Positions 1-8,497 of a stretch of 64,000 nucleotides of DNA are shown here, piece by piece (the stretch's first letter is position 1; each line of letters opens with the position of its first letter). The position numbers and the translations under genes are program-made. The notes beneath the pieces are model-generated. The model was not told where the DNA came from, searched no databases, and saw only the letters and a list, made by a program, of their open reading frames with translations. Source of the DNA: Micromonospora_H sonneratiae. Its GTDB lineage: Bacteria; Actinomycetota; Actinomycetes; Mycobacteriales; Micromonosporaceae. The stretch is taken from NCBI RefSeq assembly GCF_042679305.1, contig NZ_JBHTMP010000016.1, positions 62,001-126,000 on the forward strand, read 5' to 3'.

Positions 1-1
1 G

Positions 2-445
2 TACGAGGTTGGACGGCGGTACGCACAGAGCGTGGTCGCGGTGGCCGAAGCGCTCCGCGACGCCGGCATCGACTGTCCAGTCGTGAGCGTCGGCGGAACC
101 CCGACCGCGCCGGGTGCCTGCGGTGTCGACGGCGTGACCGAGATCTGCGCCGGGGTTTACGCCAGTTTCGACGGCGGGCTGGCGGCCGCTGGCGTCTGCG
201 CGCCGACCGACGTGGCGCTCAGCGTCGCCGCCGACGCGACCGAACTGCTCGACGGATGCGCACAGCACTGGGACGCGGGAGTGGCCTGGATGCCGGCAGC
301 GTCGCCCTATTCGGACCGGCTCGTCCCGGCCCACGTCTGTCCGCTCGCCGCCAACCTTCTCAAGTACGGCGTCGAAATCACTGTGGTTGCAGATGGCGAG
401 CAGGTGGCGACCTGGCGACCGTTCGCAGCGCCGGACCGCGTGTGA
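2..445 (+). CDS. C-terminal part of a D-threonine aldolase / D-serine dehydratase-like PLP enzyme (5' truncated by window edge)
   Basis: The reading frame is open from the window edge, so the N-terminal PLP barrel is missing. What remains has VSVGGTPTA near the start and EICAGVYASFDGGLAAAG, the usual shape of the C-terminal half of alanine-racemase-fold enzymes of the D-threonine aldolase / D-serine dehydratase group. Near the end is PAHVCPLAANL, which contains the H-x-C pair that binds the catalytic metal in that group. These enzymes act on D-beta-hydroxy amino acids with PLP and a divalent cation. The stop overlaps the GTG of the next gene (GTGA at 442-445), so it is co-translated with an exporter and a methyltransferase. 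The exact substrate cannot be told from this fragment. Confidence 0.72.
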   Translation, partial: YEVGRRYAQSVVAVAEALRDAGIDCPVVSVGGTPTAPGACGVDGVTEICAGVYASFDGGLAAAGVCAPTDVALSVAADATELLDGCAQHWDAGVAWMPAASPYSDRLVPAHVCPLAANLLKYGVEITVVADGEQVATWRPFAAPDRV

Positions 446-1695
446 CTACAACGTCGCGTCCAGCGGGTTCGCTGGTCGCCGATCTGAGCCTGTTGCGACA
501 GCGCCGGTTCGCGTTGCTCCTCGCCGGCCGAACCATATCCATGTTCGGCAATTCGTTCGGCCCGATCGCGATTACGTTTGGTGTTCTCGCGCTGCCCGGC
601 GCAACCCCGGTGACGCTGTCTGTCGTGCTGGCCGGGCACGCGGCGGCACAACTTGGGCTGATGCTGCTTGGTGGGGTGATCGGCGACCGGTTCCCGCGCC
701 ACTGGGTGCTGGTAGCAGCCGAGACGATCTCCGGTTGCGCATTCGCCGCCCTCGCCGCGATGCTGCTGACGGGCTGGGCACCACTGCCGCTTCTGGTCGG
801 GGCCGCGTCCGTGGCTGGCGGCGCCTCAGCACTGCTGCTTCCGACACTGACCGGCGTGATACCCGACGTGGTCGACCGGCGCCACCTGCGGCCGGCGAAC
901 GGGCTGTTGCGCCTGGGCGGCAACGCCGCGACCATCGGTGGCATTGCGGTAGCCGGCGCGGCGGTCGCGCTGCTCGGCCCAGGTGTAGCGGCCGCAGTTG
1001 ACGCCGCCACCTACTTTGTCGCCGCCGCGCTGCTCGCCACGCTACGCGCCAGCACCCCCGCCGCCCCTCGCACCCGTCGCCATGTCTGGGTCGACCTGCG
1101 CGAGGGGTTCCGCGAGTTCGTCGGCCGACAGTGGCTGTGGGTGGTGGTCGGATCGGCCGCGTTCCTCAACGCCGGTACAGCGGCGACGTTCACGGTGCTT
1201 GGGCCGGTGCTCGCCGCCCAACGGCTCGGCGGCGCGATCGGCTGGTCAGTCATCCTCGCGGGCTACATCGCCGGGATGCTGTTGTCGGTGCTCGCCACCC
1301 TACGGATTCGGCCCGTGCGGCCGCTGCGTACCGCAGCCCTGGTTACGCCGCTGCTCGCGGCACCGCTGGCCGCCATGGGGACTGGCGCGCCGGTGGCCGT
1401 GGCGAGCGCCGCCGCCTTCTGCGCCGGAGCGGCGTTCAACGTCTTCAGCGTCCTGTGGGAGACCACCCTGCAGCAGAGAGTGCCGGCGGCCGTGCTGGCG
1501 CGGGTGACCTCCTGTAACTATTTGGTCGCGCTGTCGTTCAAGCCGGTCGGCATCTACCTCGCCGGGCGCGCCGTTACCGGCATGGGCGCCGACTTGGCCA
1601 CCCTCACCGCCGGCGCCGTGGTGCTGGCCGCCGGACTCGCCCCGCTGGCCTCGCCGCAAGTGCGCCAGCTAACCGACCATAGTGGAGCAAGTTGA
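442..1695 (+). CDS. MFS transporter, enterobactin-exporter/MFS_3 type
   Basis: A 417-residue integral membrane protein with about 12 hydrophobic segments. The GTG start at 442 is preferred over longer extensions because it overlaps the upstream stop (GTGA). The N-terminal layout LLRQRRFALLLAGRTISMFG and the cytoplasmic loop GGVIGDRFPRHWVL are typical of MFS_3 drug and siderophore exporters. The gene lies between a PLP enzyme and a SAM methyltransferase, coupled to both by overlapping start and stop codons, which suggests export of a small amino-acid-derived product. Substrate is unknown. Confidence 0.85.
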   Translation: MTTTSRPAGSLVADLSLLRQRRFALLLAGRTISMFGNSFGPIAITFGVLALPGATPVTLSVVLAGHAAAQLGLMLLGGVIGDRFPRHWVLVAAETISGCAFAALAAMLLTGWAPLPLLVGAASVAGGASALLLPTLTGVIPDVVDRRHLRPANGLLRLGGNAATIGGIAVAGAAVALLGPGVAAAVDAATYFVAAALLATLRASTPAAPRTRRHVWVDLREGFREFVGRQWLWVVVGSAAFLNAGTAATFTVLGPVLAAQRLGGAIGWSVILAGYIAGMLLSVLATLRIRPVRPLRTAALVTPLLAAPLAAMGTGAPVAVASAAAFCAGAAFNVFSVLWETTLQQRVPAAVLARVTSCNYLVALSFKPVGIYLAGRAVTGMGADLATLTAGAVVLAAGLAPLASPQVRQLTDHSGAS

Positions 1696-2450
1696 TGGAA
1701 CAGTACGCCGAAGGCTTCGCCCAGGCCTATGACGAGCACTGGAGCCCGTACCCGACCCGGGCCGCCGAGCAGTTGCTGCGGCTGCACCAGGCTCTCGATC
1801 CGAATGCCGAGCGGCGGCTGCTCGACATCGGTTGCGGCACCGGCATAGTGGCGGCCCAGTTCCAGCAGGCGGGGTACGAGGTGACCGGGCTGGACGTTTC
1901 GGAGGCAATGCTGCGGCGTGCCCGTGTCCGGCTCGGTGACAGCGCCGTGCTCGTTCACGGCGACGCCACGGACTTTGCCGTTGCTGAGCCGTTCCCGCTG
2001 GCGGTTTCGACGTACGACATCCCGAACCATCTTGGCAGCATGGAACGGATCGGCCTCTATCTGGAGTGCGCTTTCCGGGCGGTACGGCCGGGCGGTGTGT
2101 TCGCCTTCGACGTGGCGACCCGCAAAGCCCTGCTCGGTATCAACGCGATCCAGGTGCGAGAGACCGAGGAGTCGATCCTGCTGTACCGAGGCGCCCTGAA
2201 CGAGGAAGCTGGATACGGCTTCTACCGGATCTCCGGGGCGGTACGGGCGTCGGACGGCCGGTACGACCGCTTCGCGACCACAATCACGAACTCGGTCGTG
2301 CCGCTCGGCCAAGTCGCCGACGCGCTCATGCAGGTCGGCTGGCGCGATACGTACCTCGCCGCGCCAGCCGACCTGCTCACACCGCTCGCCGGCGACCAGA
2401 TTGCAGCCGCGGAGCAGCTTCATCGGGTCTACTTCGTCGCACGCCGCTGA
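1695..2450 (+). CDS. Class I SAM-dependent methyltransferase
   Basis: A 251-residue protein with the SAM-binding motif I LLDIGCGTG at residues 42-50, then VTGLDVSEAMLRRA (motif II region) and a RPGGVFAFDV strand, the usual Methyltransf_11/25 layout. The ATG at 1695 overlaps the MFS stop (TGATG); a TTG one codon upstream is less likely. It is last in the three-gene coupled operon. A small-molecule O- or N-methyltransferase is the best reading; the acceptor is unknown. Confidence 0.85.
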   Translation: MEQYAEGFAQAYDEHWSPYPTRAAEQLLRLHQALDPNAERRLLDIGCGTGIVAAQFQQAGYEVTGLDVSEAMLRRARVRLGDSAVLVHGDATDFAVAEPFPLAVSTYDIPNHLGSMERIGLYLECAFRAVRPGGVFAFDVATRKALLGINAIQVRETEESILLYRGALNEEAGYGFYRISGAVRASDGRYDRFATTITNSVVPLGQVADALMQVGWRDTYLAAPADLLTPLAGDQIAAAEQLHRVYFVARR

Positions 2451-2577
2451 TGGGAGACCCGAGCCGGCCCGTTGGCAACCTGTTCCGCGTGGACCGAGGC
2501 ACACCGAGCACCACACCTGCACGATCCTGCGGCGAGATGTGACCGGGCACTCCCTGGAAAACTAGCTCGATACACGG

Positions 2578-2592
2578 GTGTACTGAGTACGC
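2578..2592. promoter_or_regulatory. Candidate TetR operator
   Basis: GTGTACTGAGTACGC is an odd-centred inverted repeat (GTGTACT / GCGTACT on the two strands, 6 of 7 matches). It ends 9 bases before the GTG of the TetR gene at 2602. Its position fits autoregulation, but the assignment is inferred only from symmetry and place. Confidence 0.5.
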
Positions 2593-2601
2593 TGGCGTAT
2601 C

Positions 2602-3279
2602 GTGAGTCGAGAACTGGCATCCGTGGACGGCCCCGAGCCGTACAAGCGTCGCCGCGAGGTGACGGTCGAACGCCTGCTGGACGCCGCCCTGAGCACCTTC
2701 GCCGACCTGGGCTTCCAGGCGGCCCGGGTGGAGGACATCTGTAGCCGGGGCGGCTTCACCCGGGGGGCGTTCTACTCCAGCTTCCGTACCAAGGACGAAC
2801 TCTTCGCGGCGCTGTTCGAGCGGGAGATGACCGCTCGGATGGCACTGCTGGAGGAACAGCTCACCGGGGTGGAGGAGGAGGACGACCCGGTCGCGGCGGC
2901 CGTCGAACGCGGGCTGGCGACCTACCGGCAGGACCGGGCCTGGGCCGTCGTCTACATGGAGTACGCCCTGCACGCGAGCCGGCATCCGGAAGCTGTCGCC
3001 GCGTTACGCAGACACATGAGCCGGGTAATCGACCGCCTCACCAGCCTGATCGAGAACGCCGTCCAACGGGCCGGGGTCAACCTGACCATTCCTGCTTCCC
3101 AACTCGCCCGAATCGTGATCGGGATGATGGACGGCCTCGCGTTGCAGGAGATCTCCACCGAAGGCAACGGCGAGGTCAGCGGGCTGCACCGTCCGGCCCT
3201 ACTGCTCATGCTCCGGGCCGTCACGTCGGCACCGCCAGCACCACCCGTACCACCGCACAACGCCGAAGGGCTTTCTTGA
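2602..3279 (+). CDS. TetR/AcrR family transcriptional regulator
   Basis: A 225-residue protein. Residues about 17-65 form the TetR helix-turn-helix (VERLLDAALSTFADLGFQ, then VEDICSRGGFTRGAFYSSFRTKDELFAALF). The C-terminal ligand domain is all-helical and ends in a proline-rich tail. The stop overlaps the ATG of an MMPL exporter (TGATG at 3277-3281), so regulator and transporter are translated together. It probably represses itself and the exporter until a toxic ligand binds. A dyad just upstream is a candidate operator. Confidence 0.9.
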   Translation: MSRELASVDGPEPYKRRREVTVERLLDAALSTFADLGFQAARVEDICSRGGFTRGAFYSSFRTKDELFAALFEREMTARMALLEEQLTGVEEEDDPVAAAVERGLATYRQDRAWAVVYMEYALHASRHPEAVAALRRHMSRVIDRLTSLIENAVQRAGVNLTIPASQLARIVIGMMDGLALQEISTEGNGEVSGLHRPALLLMLRAVTSAPPAPPVPPHNAEGLS

Positions 3280-5477
3280 TGGCTTCGCTGCTCTACCGAC
3301 TCGGCCGCGCCTGCTTCCGCCGACGTGGCGTCGTGATCGGCGCCTGGACGTTGATCCTGGCCGCCGTGATCGGACTCTTCGCCACGCTCGGCGGGGAGTT
3401 CGACGACCAGTTCACCATCCCGGGCTCCCAGTCCCAGCAGGCGCTCGACGAACTGCGTGAACTCTCCCCGGCCTCGGCGGGAGCCAGCGCGCAGATCGTC
3501 TTCGTCGCCCCGGACGGGACCACCGTCACCGACCCCCGCTACGTCGGCGCGATCGCCCAGACGGTTGCCGCCGCCCAGCAGGCACCGCAGGTCGCCGTGG
3601 TGGTGGATCCGTTCCAGGCGAAGGTGGTCAGCCCGGACGGGCGGGCCGCCATGGCGGTCGTGCAGTACGGCGTACCCACCCAGGAACTCGCCGACGGAAC
3701 CCTCGACGCTCTCGAGGAGAAGGTCGCCCCGGCCCGGGCCGTCGGTCTGGACGTGGCGGTCGGCGGCAACGCCTACACCACGACCGGCGTGCAGATCGGC
3801 CCCACCGAGTTCATCGGTGTCGCCGTGGCGGTGGTCGTACTCGTCGTCACCTTCGGTTCGCTGGTGGCCGCCGGGATGAACCTGCTGACCGCGCTCGTCG
3901 GCATCGGCGTCGGCCTCGGCGGGCTGCTCACCCTCTCCGGCACCATCACCCTCTCCTCCACCGCGCCCACCCTCGCATTGATGATCGGCCTGGCCGTCGG
4001 TATCGACTACGCGTTGTTCATCCTGTCCCGGTACCGGTCCCTGCTGGCCGCCGGCACCGATCCGCAGGAGGCCGCCGGGCGGGCCACCGGCACCGCCGGC
4101 TCCGCCGTCGTCTTCGCCGGCCTGACCGTGATCATCGCCCTGGTCGGCCTGTCGGTGGTGCGTATCCCGTTCCTGACCGTCATGGGTCTGGGCGCCGCCG
4201 GCACGGTGCTGGTCGCCGTACTGGTCGCGTTGACGCTGCTGCCGGCCCTGTTGGGCTTCGCCGGTGCCCGGCTGGCCCCCAGGCCCGGTTCCCGGGCGTT
4301 GCGGCGGGAGCAGGAGTTGGCCGAGCACGCCGACACCCCCGCCCGTACCGGTGGGGCCAGGTGGGCGCAGTTCGTCACCCGCCGCCCGCTGGTGACCATC
4401 GTGGTGACGGTGCTGGCGCTGCTGACCATGGCCATCCCGGCGCTGCAACTGCGCCTGGCCCTGCCGGACAACGGCACCGCCGCCCCGGAGACCACCCAAC
4501 GCCAGGCGTACGACCTGATCAGCGATCACTTCGGGCCGGGCCTGAACGGGCCGCTGCTGGTCCTGGCCACCGGGCTGGAGCCGGCCACCGCCGAGCAGAC
4601 CGCCGGACAACTCGCCGCCATCATCGGCGGCACCCCGACCGGTACGCCCGGACAGTTCACCGGCGGACTCGACAACGTCGTCTACGCCGTACCGCAGCCG
4701 TTGCCCGGTGGAACCGCCGCGATCGTCCAGGTCGTTCCGGGCACCGGCCCCGAGGACGAGGCGACCAGCAGCCTCGTCACCGAGATCCGTGACCGGATCT
4801 CCGACCTGGAACGGCAGACCGGGGCCGAACTGGCCGTCACCGGTCAGACCGCCGTCGCCATCGACGTCTCCGACCGGTTGGCCGGTGCCCTGCTGCCGTT
4901 CGCGCTGATCGTCGTCGGTCTCGCGTTGCTGCTGCTCCTGCTGGTCTTCCGGTCGATCCTGGTGCCGGTCAAGGCAGCCATCGGGTTCCTGCTGTCGGTG
5001 GCCGCCTCGTTCGGGGCCGTCGTCGCGGTCTTCCAGTGGGGCTGGCTCAAGGACCTGTTCGGGGTGTCGACGACCGGCCCGGTGGTCAGCTTCATGCCGA
5101 TCATCCTGATGGCGGTGCTGTTCGGGTTGGCCATGGACTACGAGGTCTTCCTGGTCTCCCGGATGCGGGAGGAGTACGTCCACACCGGCGATCCCGAGGA
5201 GGCGGTCGTCGTCGGGGCGCAGCAGGCCTCCCGGGTGGTCGTCGCCGCCGCGCTCATCATGTTCTCCGTCTTCGCCAGCTTCGTCACGGTCGAGGACGTC
5301 ATCGTCAAGGCGATGGCCTTCGGCCTGGCGGTCGGGGTGCTGGTCGACGCGTTCGTCGTACGGATGACCCTGGTTCCGGCCGTACTCGCCCTGCTGGGCA
5401 GGGCGTCCTGGTGGTTGCCCCGCTGGCTGGACCGGCTCCTGCCCGACCTGGACGTCGAGGGCGCCAAGCTCCGGTGA
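3279..5477 (+). CDS. MMPL-family (RND superfamily) transporter
   Basis: A 732-residue membrane protein with two repeated halves, each with one N-terminal helix, a large extracytoplasmic domain and a bundle of about five helices. Both halves carry the family signature: GLAVGIDYALFILSRYR in the first and GLAMDYEVFLVSRMREEY in the second. The Asp-Tyr pairs within them lie on the proton relay of MMPL proteins. Such proteins export lipids or drugs using the proton gradient. It is coupled to the TetR gene and ends right at an intrinsic terminator. The cargo cannot be deduced. Confidence 0.92.
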   Translation: MASLLYRLGRACFRRRGVVIGAWTLILAAVIGLFATLGGEFDDQFTIPGSQSQQALDELRELSPASAGASAQIVFVAPDGTTVTDPRYVGAIAQTVAAAQQAPQVAVVVDPFQAKVVSPDGRAAMAVVQYGVPTQELADGTLDALEEKVAPARAVGLDVAVGGNAYTTTGVQIGPTEFIGVAVAVVVLVVTFGSLVAAGMNLLTALVGIGVGLGGLLTLSGTITLSSTAPTLALMIGLAVGIDYALFILSRYRSLLAAGTDPQEAAGRATGTAGSAVVFAGLTVIIALVGLSVVRIPFLTVMGLGAAGTVLVAVLVALTLLPALLGFAGARLAPRPGSRALRREQELAEHADTPARTGGARWAQFVTRRPLVTIVVTVLALLTMAIPALQLRLALPDNGTAAPETTQRQAYDLISDHFGPGLNGPLLVLATGLEPATAEQTAGQLAAIIGGTPTGTPGQFTGGLDNVVYAVPQPLPGGTAAIVQVVPGTGPEDEATSSLVTEIRDRISDLERQTGAELAVTGQTAVAIDVSDRLAGALLPFALIVVGLALLLLLLVFRSILVPVKAAIGFLLSVAASFGAVVAVFQWGWLKDLFGVSTTGPVVSFMPIILMAVLFGLAMDYEVFLVSRMREEYVHTGDPEEAVVVGAQQASRVVVAAALIMFSVFASFVTVEDVIVKAMAFGLAVGVLVDAFVVRMTLVPAVLALLGRASWWLPRWLDRLLPDLDVEGAKLR

Positions 5478-5478
5478 A

Positions 5479-5525
5479 AGGAAGGGCCCTTTCTATCGTT
5501 TTCTGCCTTGAAAGGGGCCCTTCCT
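5479..5525. terminator. Bidirectional hairpin terminator of the repeated AAGGAAGGGCCC type
   Basis: The left arm at 5479-5493 pairs with the right arm at 5510-5525, with a single-base bulge and a 16-base loop. It lies between the converging MMPL gene and response-regulator gene. The stop codon of the response regulator (5493-5495) lies at the edge of the left arm, so the last dozen codons of that gene are written by the hairpin. I recall very similar hairpins at many gene ends in Micromonospora genomes; that memory was not checked. Confidence 0.8.
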
Positions 5526-6269
5526 AACACCCCAGCGCGCGGGAGTTGGACCGTCGTCGCGCTGCGCCGGGGTGAGCAGGCCGAGGTGCAGCGCGCGGAG
5601 TACGGCGCGGGTCCGGTCCCGTACCCCGAGTTTCATCAGCAGGTTGGAGACGTGGTTCTTCACGGTCCCCTCCGCCAGGTGCAGCGCGGCGGCGATCTCC
5701 CGGTTGGAGTAGCCGCCCGCCAGCAGCCGCAGGATCTCCCGCTCCCGCGCGGTGATCGACTGCGGGGGCGGCAGGTCGTCGATGGTGTTCTGCTCGGGTA
5801 GCTCCGGCACGGCCCGGAGCAGTCGATCGGTCAGGGCCGGCTGCACCAGGCTGCCCCCGGCGGCCAGCGTCCGGACCGCCCCGAGGAGTTGTTCGAGGGT
5901 GACGTCCTTCAACAGGTAGCCGCAGGCGCCCGCCCGCAGCGCCCGCAACACCAGTTCGTCGTCGTCGAAGGTGGTCAACACCAGGGTCGGGACCTCGATG
6001 CGTCGCTCGCGTAGGGCGATCAGCGTGGCGATGCCGTCACGCCTGGGCATCCGCAGGTCGAGCAGGACGACGTCCGGCTCGACCCGGATGATCACCTCAA
6101 GGGCCTGGTCGCCGTCGGCCGCCTCGCCGACCACCACCACGTCCGCGGACAACTCCAGCAGGTGCCGGATGCCCTGCCGGACCAGGGTCTGGTCGTCGAC
6201 GATGCAGACCCGGATCGCCCCGTCGACAGCGTCCCCGGGCAGGTGACCGTCGGGTATGTCGGCGTTCAT
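5493..6269 (-). CDS. NarL/LuxR-family two-component response regulator
   Basis: A 258-residue protein. The receiver domain spans about residues 19-135, with an acidic pocket (IVDDQ), phospho-acceptor Asp71 in LLDLRMP and Lys121 in YLLKDV. The LuxR HTH at about 175-235 begins ITAREREILRLLAGGYSNREIA and continues GTVKNHVSNLL. The start overlaps the stop of the histidine kinase (ATGA at 6266-6269). The C-terminal residues GVRKGPFQGRKR are encoded by the terminator hairpin and are probably not functional. It most likely controls the divergent ABC exporter at 7559. Confidence 0.93.
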   Translation of the reverse strand: MNADIPDGHLPGDAVDGAIRVCIVDDQTLVRQGIRHLLELSADVVVVGEAADGDQALEVIIRVEPDVVLLDLRMPRRDGIATLIALRERRIEVPTLVLTTFDDDELVLRALRAGACGYLLKDVTLEQLLGAVRTLAAGGSLVQPALTDRLLRAVPELPEQNTIDDLPPPQSITAREREILRLLAGGYSNREIAAALHLAEGTVKNHVSNLLMKLGVRDRTRAVLRALHLGLLTPAQRDDGPTPARWGVRKGPFQGRKR

Positions 6270-7393
6270 GTGGCCGGCATCTCGGCGACGGCCCGGAAGC
6301 CGCGCTGCGAGGCGAAGGAGACCGAGCCGCCGAGCTGCTGGACCCGCTCGCGTAGGCCGGTCAGCCCGTGCCCGAGCCGCAGCACCGGTGCACCCCGCCC
6401 GTCGTCCCGCGTACGTAGCACGACCTGCCCCTCGTCGGTACGGACGATGTCGATCCAGAGGTTGTCCGCCCCGGCATGCCGGATGGTGTTCGTGACGATC
6501 TCCTGCACGCAGCGGATCAGCGTACGGGTGCGTTCCTCGTCCACCTCGACCGTCTCGTCGACCTGAAGGTGCACCCTGGGGCGGGGCAGGTCGGCGACGA
6601 TCGAGTCGATGGCGGCCCGTAACTGCGGCGATCGGGTACGCAGCTCGCCGACCGCGATCCGGACGTCGGACAGCAGGTCCTTGGCCAACCCCCGGGACCG
6701 CGTCACGTGCTCACGGGCCTGCGGACCGTCCCGATGGATGGCGACCTCCAACTCGAGCACCAGTGCGGTGAGTTGATGGCCGACCAGGTCGTGCAGCTCC
6801 CGGGCGATCCGTAGCCGCTCCTCGGCCCGACTCGACTCGGCCAGCAGTGCGGTCGCCGTACGGAGTTGGACGTTGGTTGCCGCCAGTTCGGTGCGGGCGG
6901 CCGTCTCCCGTATCTGACTGCTGACCGACAACACGGAGCAGACCTGCAACATCGCGTAGATGAGGGCGGCCAGGGCGATTCCGGTGAGCGTGCTGCCGTT
7001 GATCCAGGCGGCCAATGCGACCACGCCGCTGTGCGCTGCGATGAGCAGTCCCAGGGTTCTGGCCGAGATGAAGTAGGCAGCTGAGGCGGCGGTGAAGACC
7101 AGCAGGATGGCGGTCCAACCGGCGGAACTGGACAGCAGTACGGCGGCGCTGGCCAGGAGGCTTTGCGCAGCCAGGATCCGGTGACTGGTCAGCCAACGTA
7201 CCTGCTCGGGGACGAACCAGATGCTGACGTACGCGGTGATGAAGCCGAAGTAGCAGATCCACCAGATCCACCACGGGCCGGTCACCACGCCACCGTCGTC
7301 GAAGACCTGGTCGATCAGGACGGGCAGCCCGATCAGCAGGCACACCGCGATGCCGACGGCACCTGCCCACTGTTCCAGGTTCCTATCGCTCAT
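6266..7393 (-). CDS. Membrane-bound sensor histidine kinase, HisKA_3 type
   Basis: A 375-residue protein. The ATG at 7393 is chosen because GAGGG stands seven bases upstream; a longer frame would begin inside the intergenic dyad. About five or six membrane helices occupy residues 10-155, followed by a short helix and the HisKA_3 box ERLRIARELHDLVGHQLTA with phospho-acceptor His201. The HATPase_c domain follows, with an N-box (QEIVTNTIRHAG), a DDGRG loop and GHGLTGLRERV. It has no periplasmic sensor domain, as in bacterial envelope-stress or antibiotic-sensing kinases. It partners the coupled NarL regulator. Confidence 0.92.
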   Translation of the reverse strand: MSDRNLEQWAGAVGIAVCLLIGLPVLIDQVFDDGGVVTGPWWIWWICYFGFITAYVSIWFVPEQVRWLTSHRILAAQSLLASAAVLLSSSAGWTAILLVFTAASAAYFISARTLGLLIAAHSGVVALAAWINGSTLTGIALAALIYAMLQVCSVLSVSSQIRETAARTELAATNVQLRTATALLAESSRAEERLRIARELHDLVGHQLTALVLELEVAIHRDGPQAREHVTRSRGLAKDLLSDVRIAVGELRTRSPQLRAAIDSIVADLPRPRVHLQVDETVEVDEERTRTLIRCVQEIVTNTIRHAGADNLWIDIVRTDEGQVVLRTRDDGRGAPVLRLGHGLTGLRERVQQLGGSVSFASQRGFRAVAEMPAT

Positions 7394-7438
7394 CAGATCA
7401 CCCTCGGTAACCATACGTCGGGCAGGGGCTGTTCGACC

Positions 7439-7477
7439 GTGCCAGAAGTCATGGTCGACAACGATGACCGATGGCAC
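7439..7477. promoter_or_regulatory. Large dyad between the two-component operon and the ABC operon
   Basis: GTGCCAgaaGTCAT (7439-7452) is mirrored by ATGACcgaTGGCAC (7464-7477) with 11 of 14 positions pairing, over an 11-base centre. It lies in the divergent intergenic region of the kinase gene (start 7393) and the ABC gene (start 7559). This is a natural site for the response regulator to switch both operons. Confidence 0.55.
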
Positions 7478-7509
7478 ACGACCATCCCTTCGCGACTACG
7501 TAACGTCCG

Positions 7510-7523
7510 CTGCACCAGTGCAG
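7510..7523. promoter_or_regulatory. Small perfect dyad upstream of the ABC exporter gene
   Basis: CTGCACcaGTGCAG is a perfect 6-bp inverted repeat with a 2-base centre, 36 bases before the GTG at 7559. It may be a second binding site for the neighbouring regulator. No recognisable -35/-10 pair was found around it. Confidence 0.35.
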
Positions 7524-7558
7524 ACCTGTCAACTCAATCGGGAGCCGGGGGTGGAATC

Positions 7559-8497
7559 GTGGCCGTCATCGAGGTCGAGGGGCTGCGTAAGCGGTACGGA
7601 ACGACAGTCGCCGTCGACGATGTCAGCTTCACCGTCGAGAAGGGAGAGATCTTCGGCATCCTCGGCCCGAACGGGGCTGGTAAGACCACCACGGTCGAGT
7701 GCCTGGTCGGGCTGCGGAACTCGGATGCCGGGCGGATCAGCGTGCTCGGTCTCGACCCACGTCGGGACCGCAACCGCCTGCGGCAACTTGTCGGGGTGCA
7801 GTTGCAGCAGGGGATACTTCCGGAGAAGCTCCGGGTCGGGGAGGCGGTGAGGCTCTACCGCTCGTTCTACAGCGAGGGTGCCGACCCGGACCGGCTCCTG
7901 GCCGATCTGGGACTCGACGGCAAACGCCGTACCGCGTTCGGTGACCTTTCCGGTGGCCAGCAGCAGCGGTTGGCCATCGCCCTGGCCCTCGTCGGCAACC
8001 CGGTCGTCGCCGTACTGGACGAACTCACCACCGGCCTGGACCCCCAGGCGCGCCGCAACACCTGGCAGCTCATCGACGAGATCCGCGAGTCCGGTGTCAC
8101 CGTACTGCTGGTCACGCACCTGATGGAGGAGGCGGAACGGCTCTGCGACCGGATCGCGGTCATCGACCGTGGTCGGCTGGTCGCCCTGGACACGCCGCTC
8201 GGTCTGATCAGGCAGGCGGCTCTCGATCAGGAGCTCACGTTCCGGGTGACCGAGCCGTTCGACCATGCCGTACTCGCCGCGTTGCCCGAGGTGAGCGGGG
8301 TGGTCGCCGACGGTGACGAGGTCAGGGTGTCCGGTTCCGGCAATCTGCTGTACGCGGTCAGTTCCGCGCTGATCGGTCTCGGCGTGGTCGCCACCGAGAC
8401 GCGCCTGCGACAGGCACAACTGGATGACGCCTTCCTTGCCCTGACCGGCCGGGAACTGCGCCCGAACGACAGTTCCACGCCGGAGGAGGACCGATGA
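7559..8497 (+). CDS. ABC transporter ATP-binding protein, DrrA/antibiotic-exporter type
   Basis: A 312-residue cytoplasmic ATPase. Walker A GPNGAGKT at residues 36-43, signature LSGGQQQRL, Walker B VVAVLDELTTGLD, then the switch His in LLVTHLMEEAERLCDRIAV. The C-terminal 90 residues are the DrrA-like extension found in drug exporters. The GTG at 7559 follows a G-rich stretch and fits the family N-terminus (VIEVEGLRKRYG); the frame upstream is open but has no family similarity. It is coupled by ATGA to its permease and divergent from a two-component system that probably induces it. Confidence 0.93.
   Translation: MAVIEVEGLRKRYGTTVAVDDVSFTVEKGEIFGILGPNGAGKTTTVECLVGLRNSDAGRISVLGLDPRRDRNRLRQLVGVQLQQGILPEKLRVGEAVRLYRSFYSEGADPDRLLADLGLDGKRRTAFGDLSGGQQQRLAIALALVGNPVVAVLDELTTGLDPQARRNTWQLIDEIRESGVTVLLVTHLMEEAERLCDRIAVIDRGRLVALDTPLGLIRQAALDQELTFRVTEPFDHAVLAALPEVSGVVADGDEVRVSGSGNLLYAVSSALIGLGVVATETRLRQAQLDDAFLALTGRELRPNDSSTPEEDR

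Noticed and set aside
2952..5183. A 743-codon open frame antisense to the MMPL transporter
   Set aside because: It is the usual GC-rich shadow: composition is dominated by Asp, Gly, Gln, Arg and His with no domain, and the plus-strand gene has clear motifs throughout.
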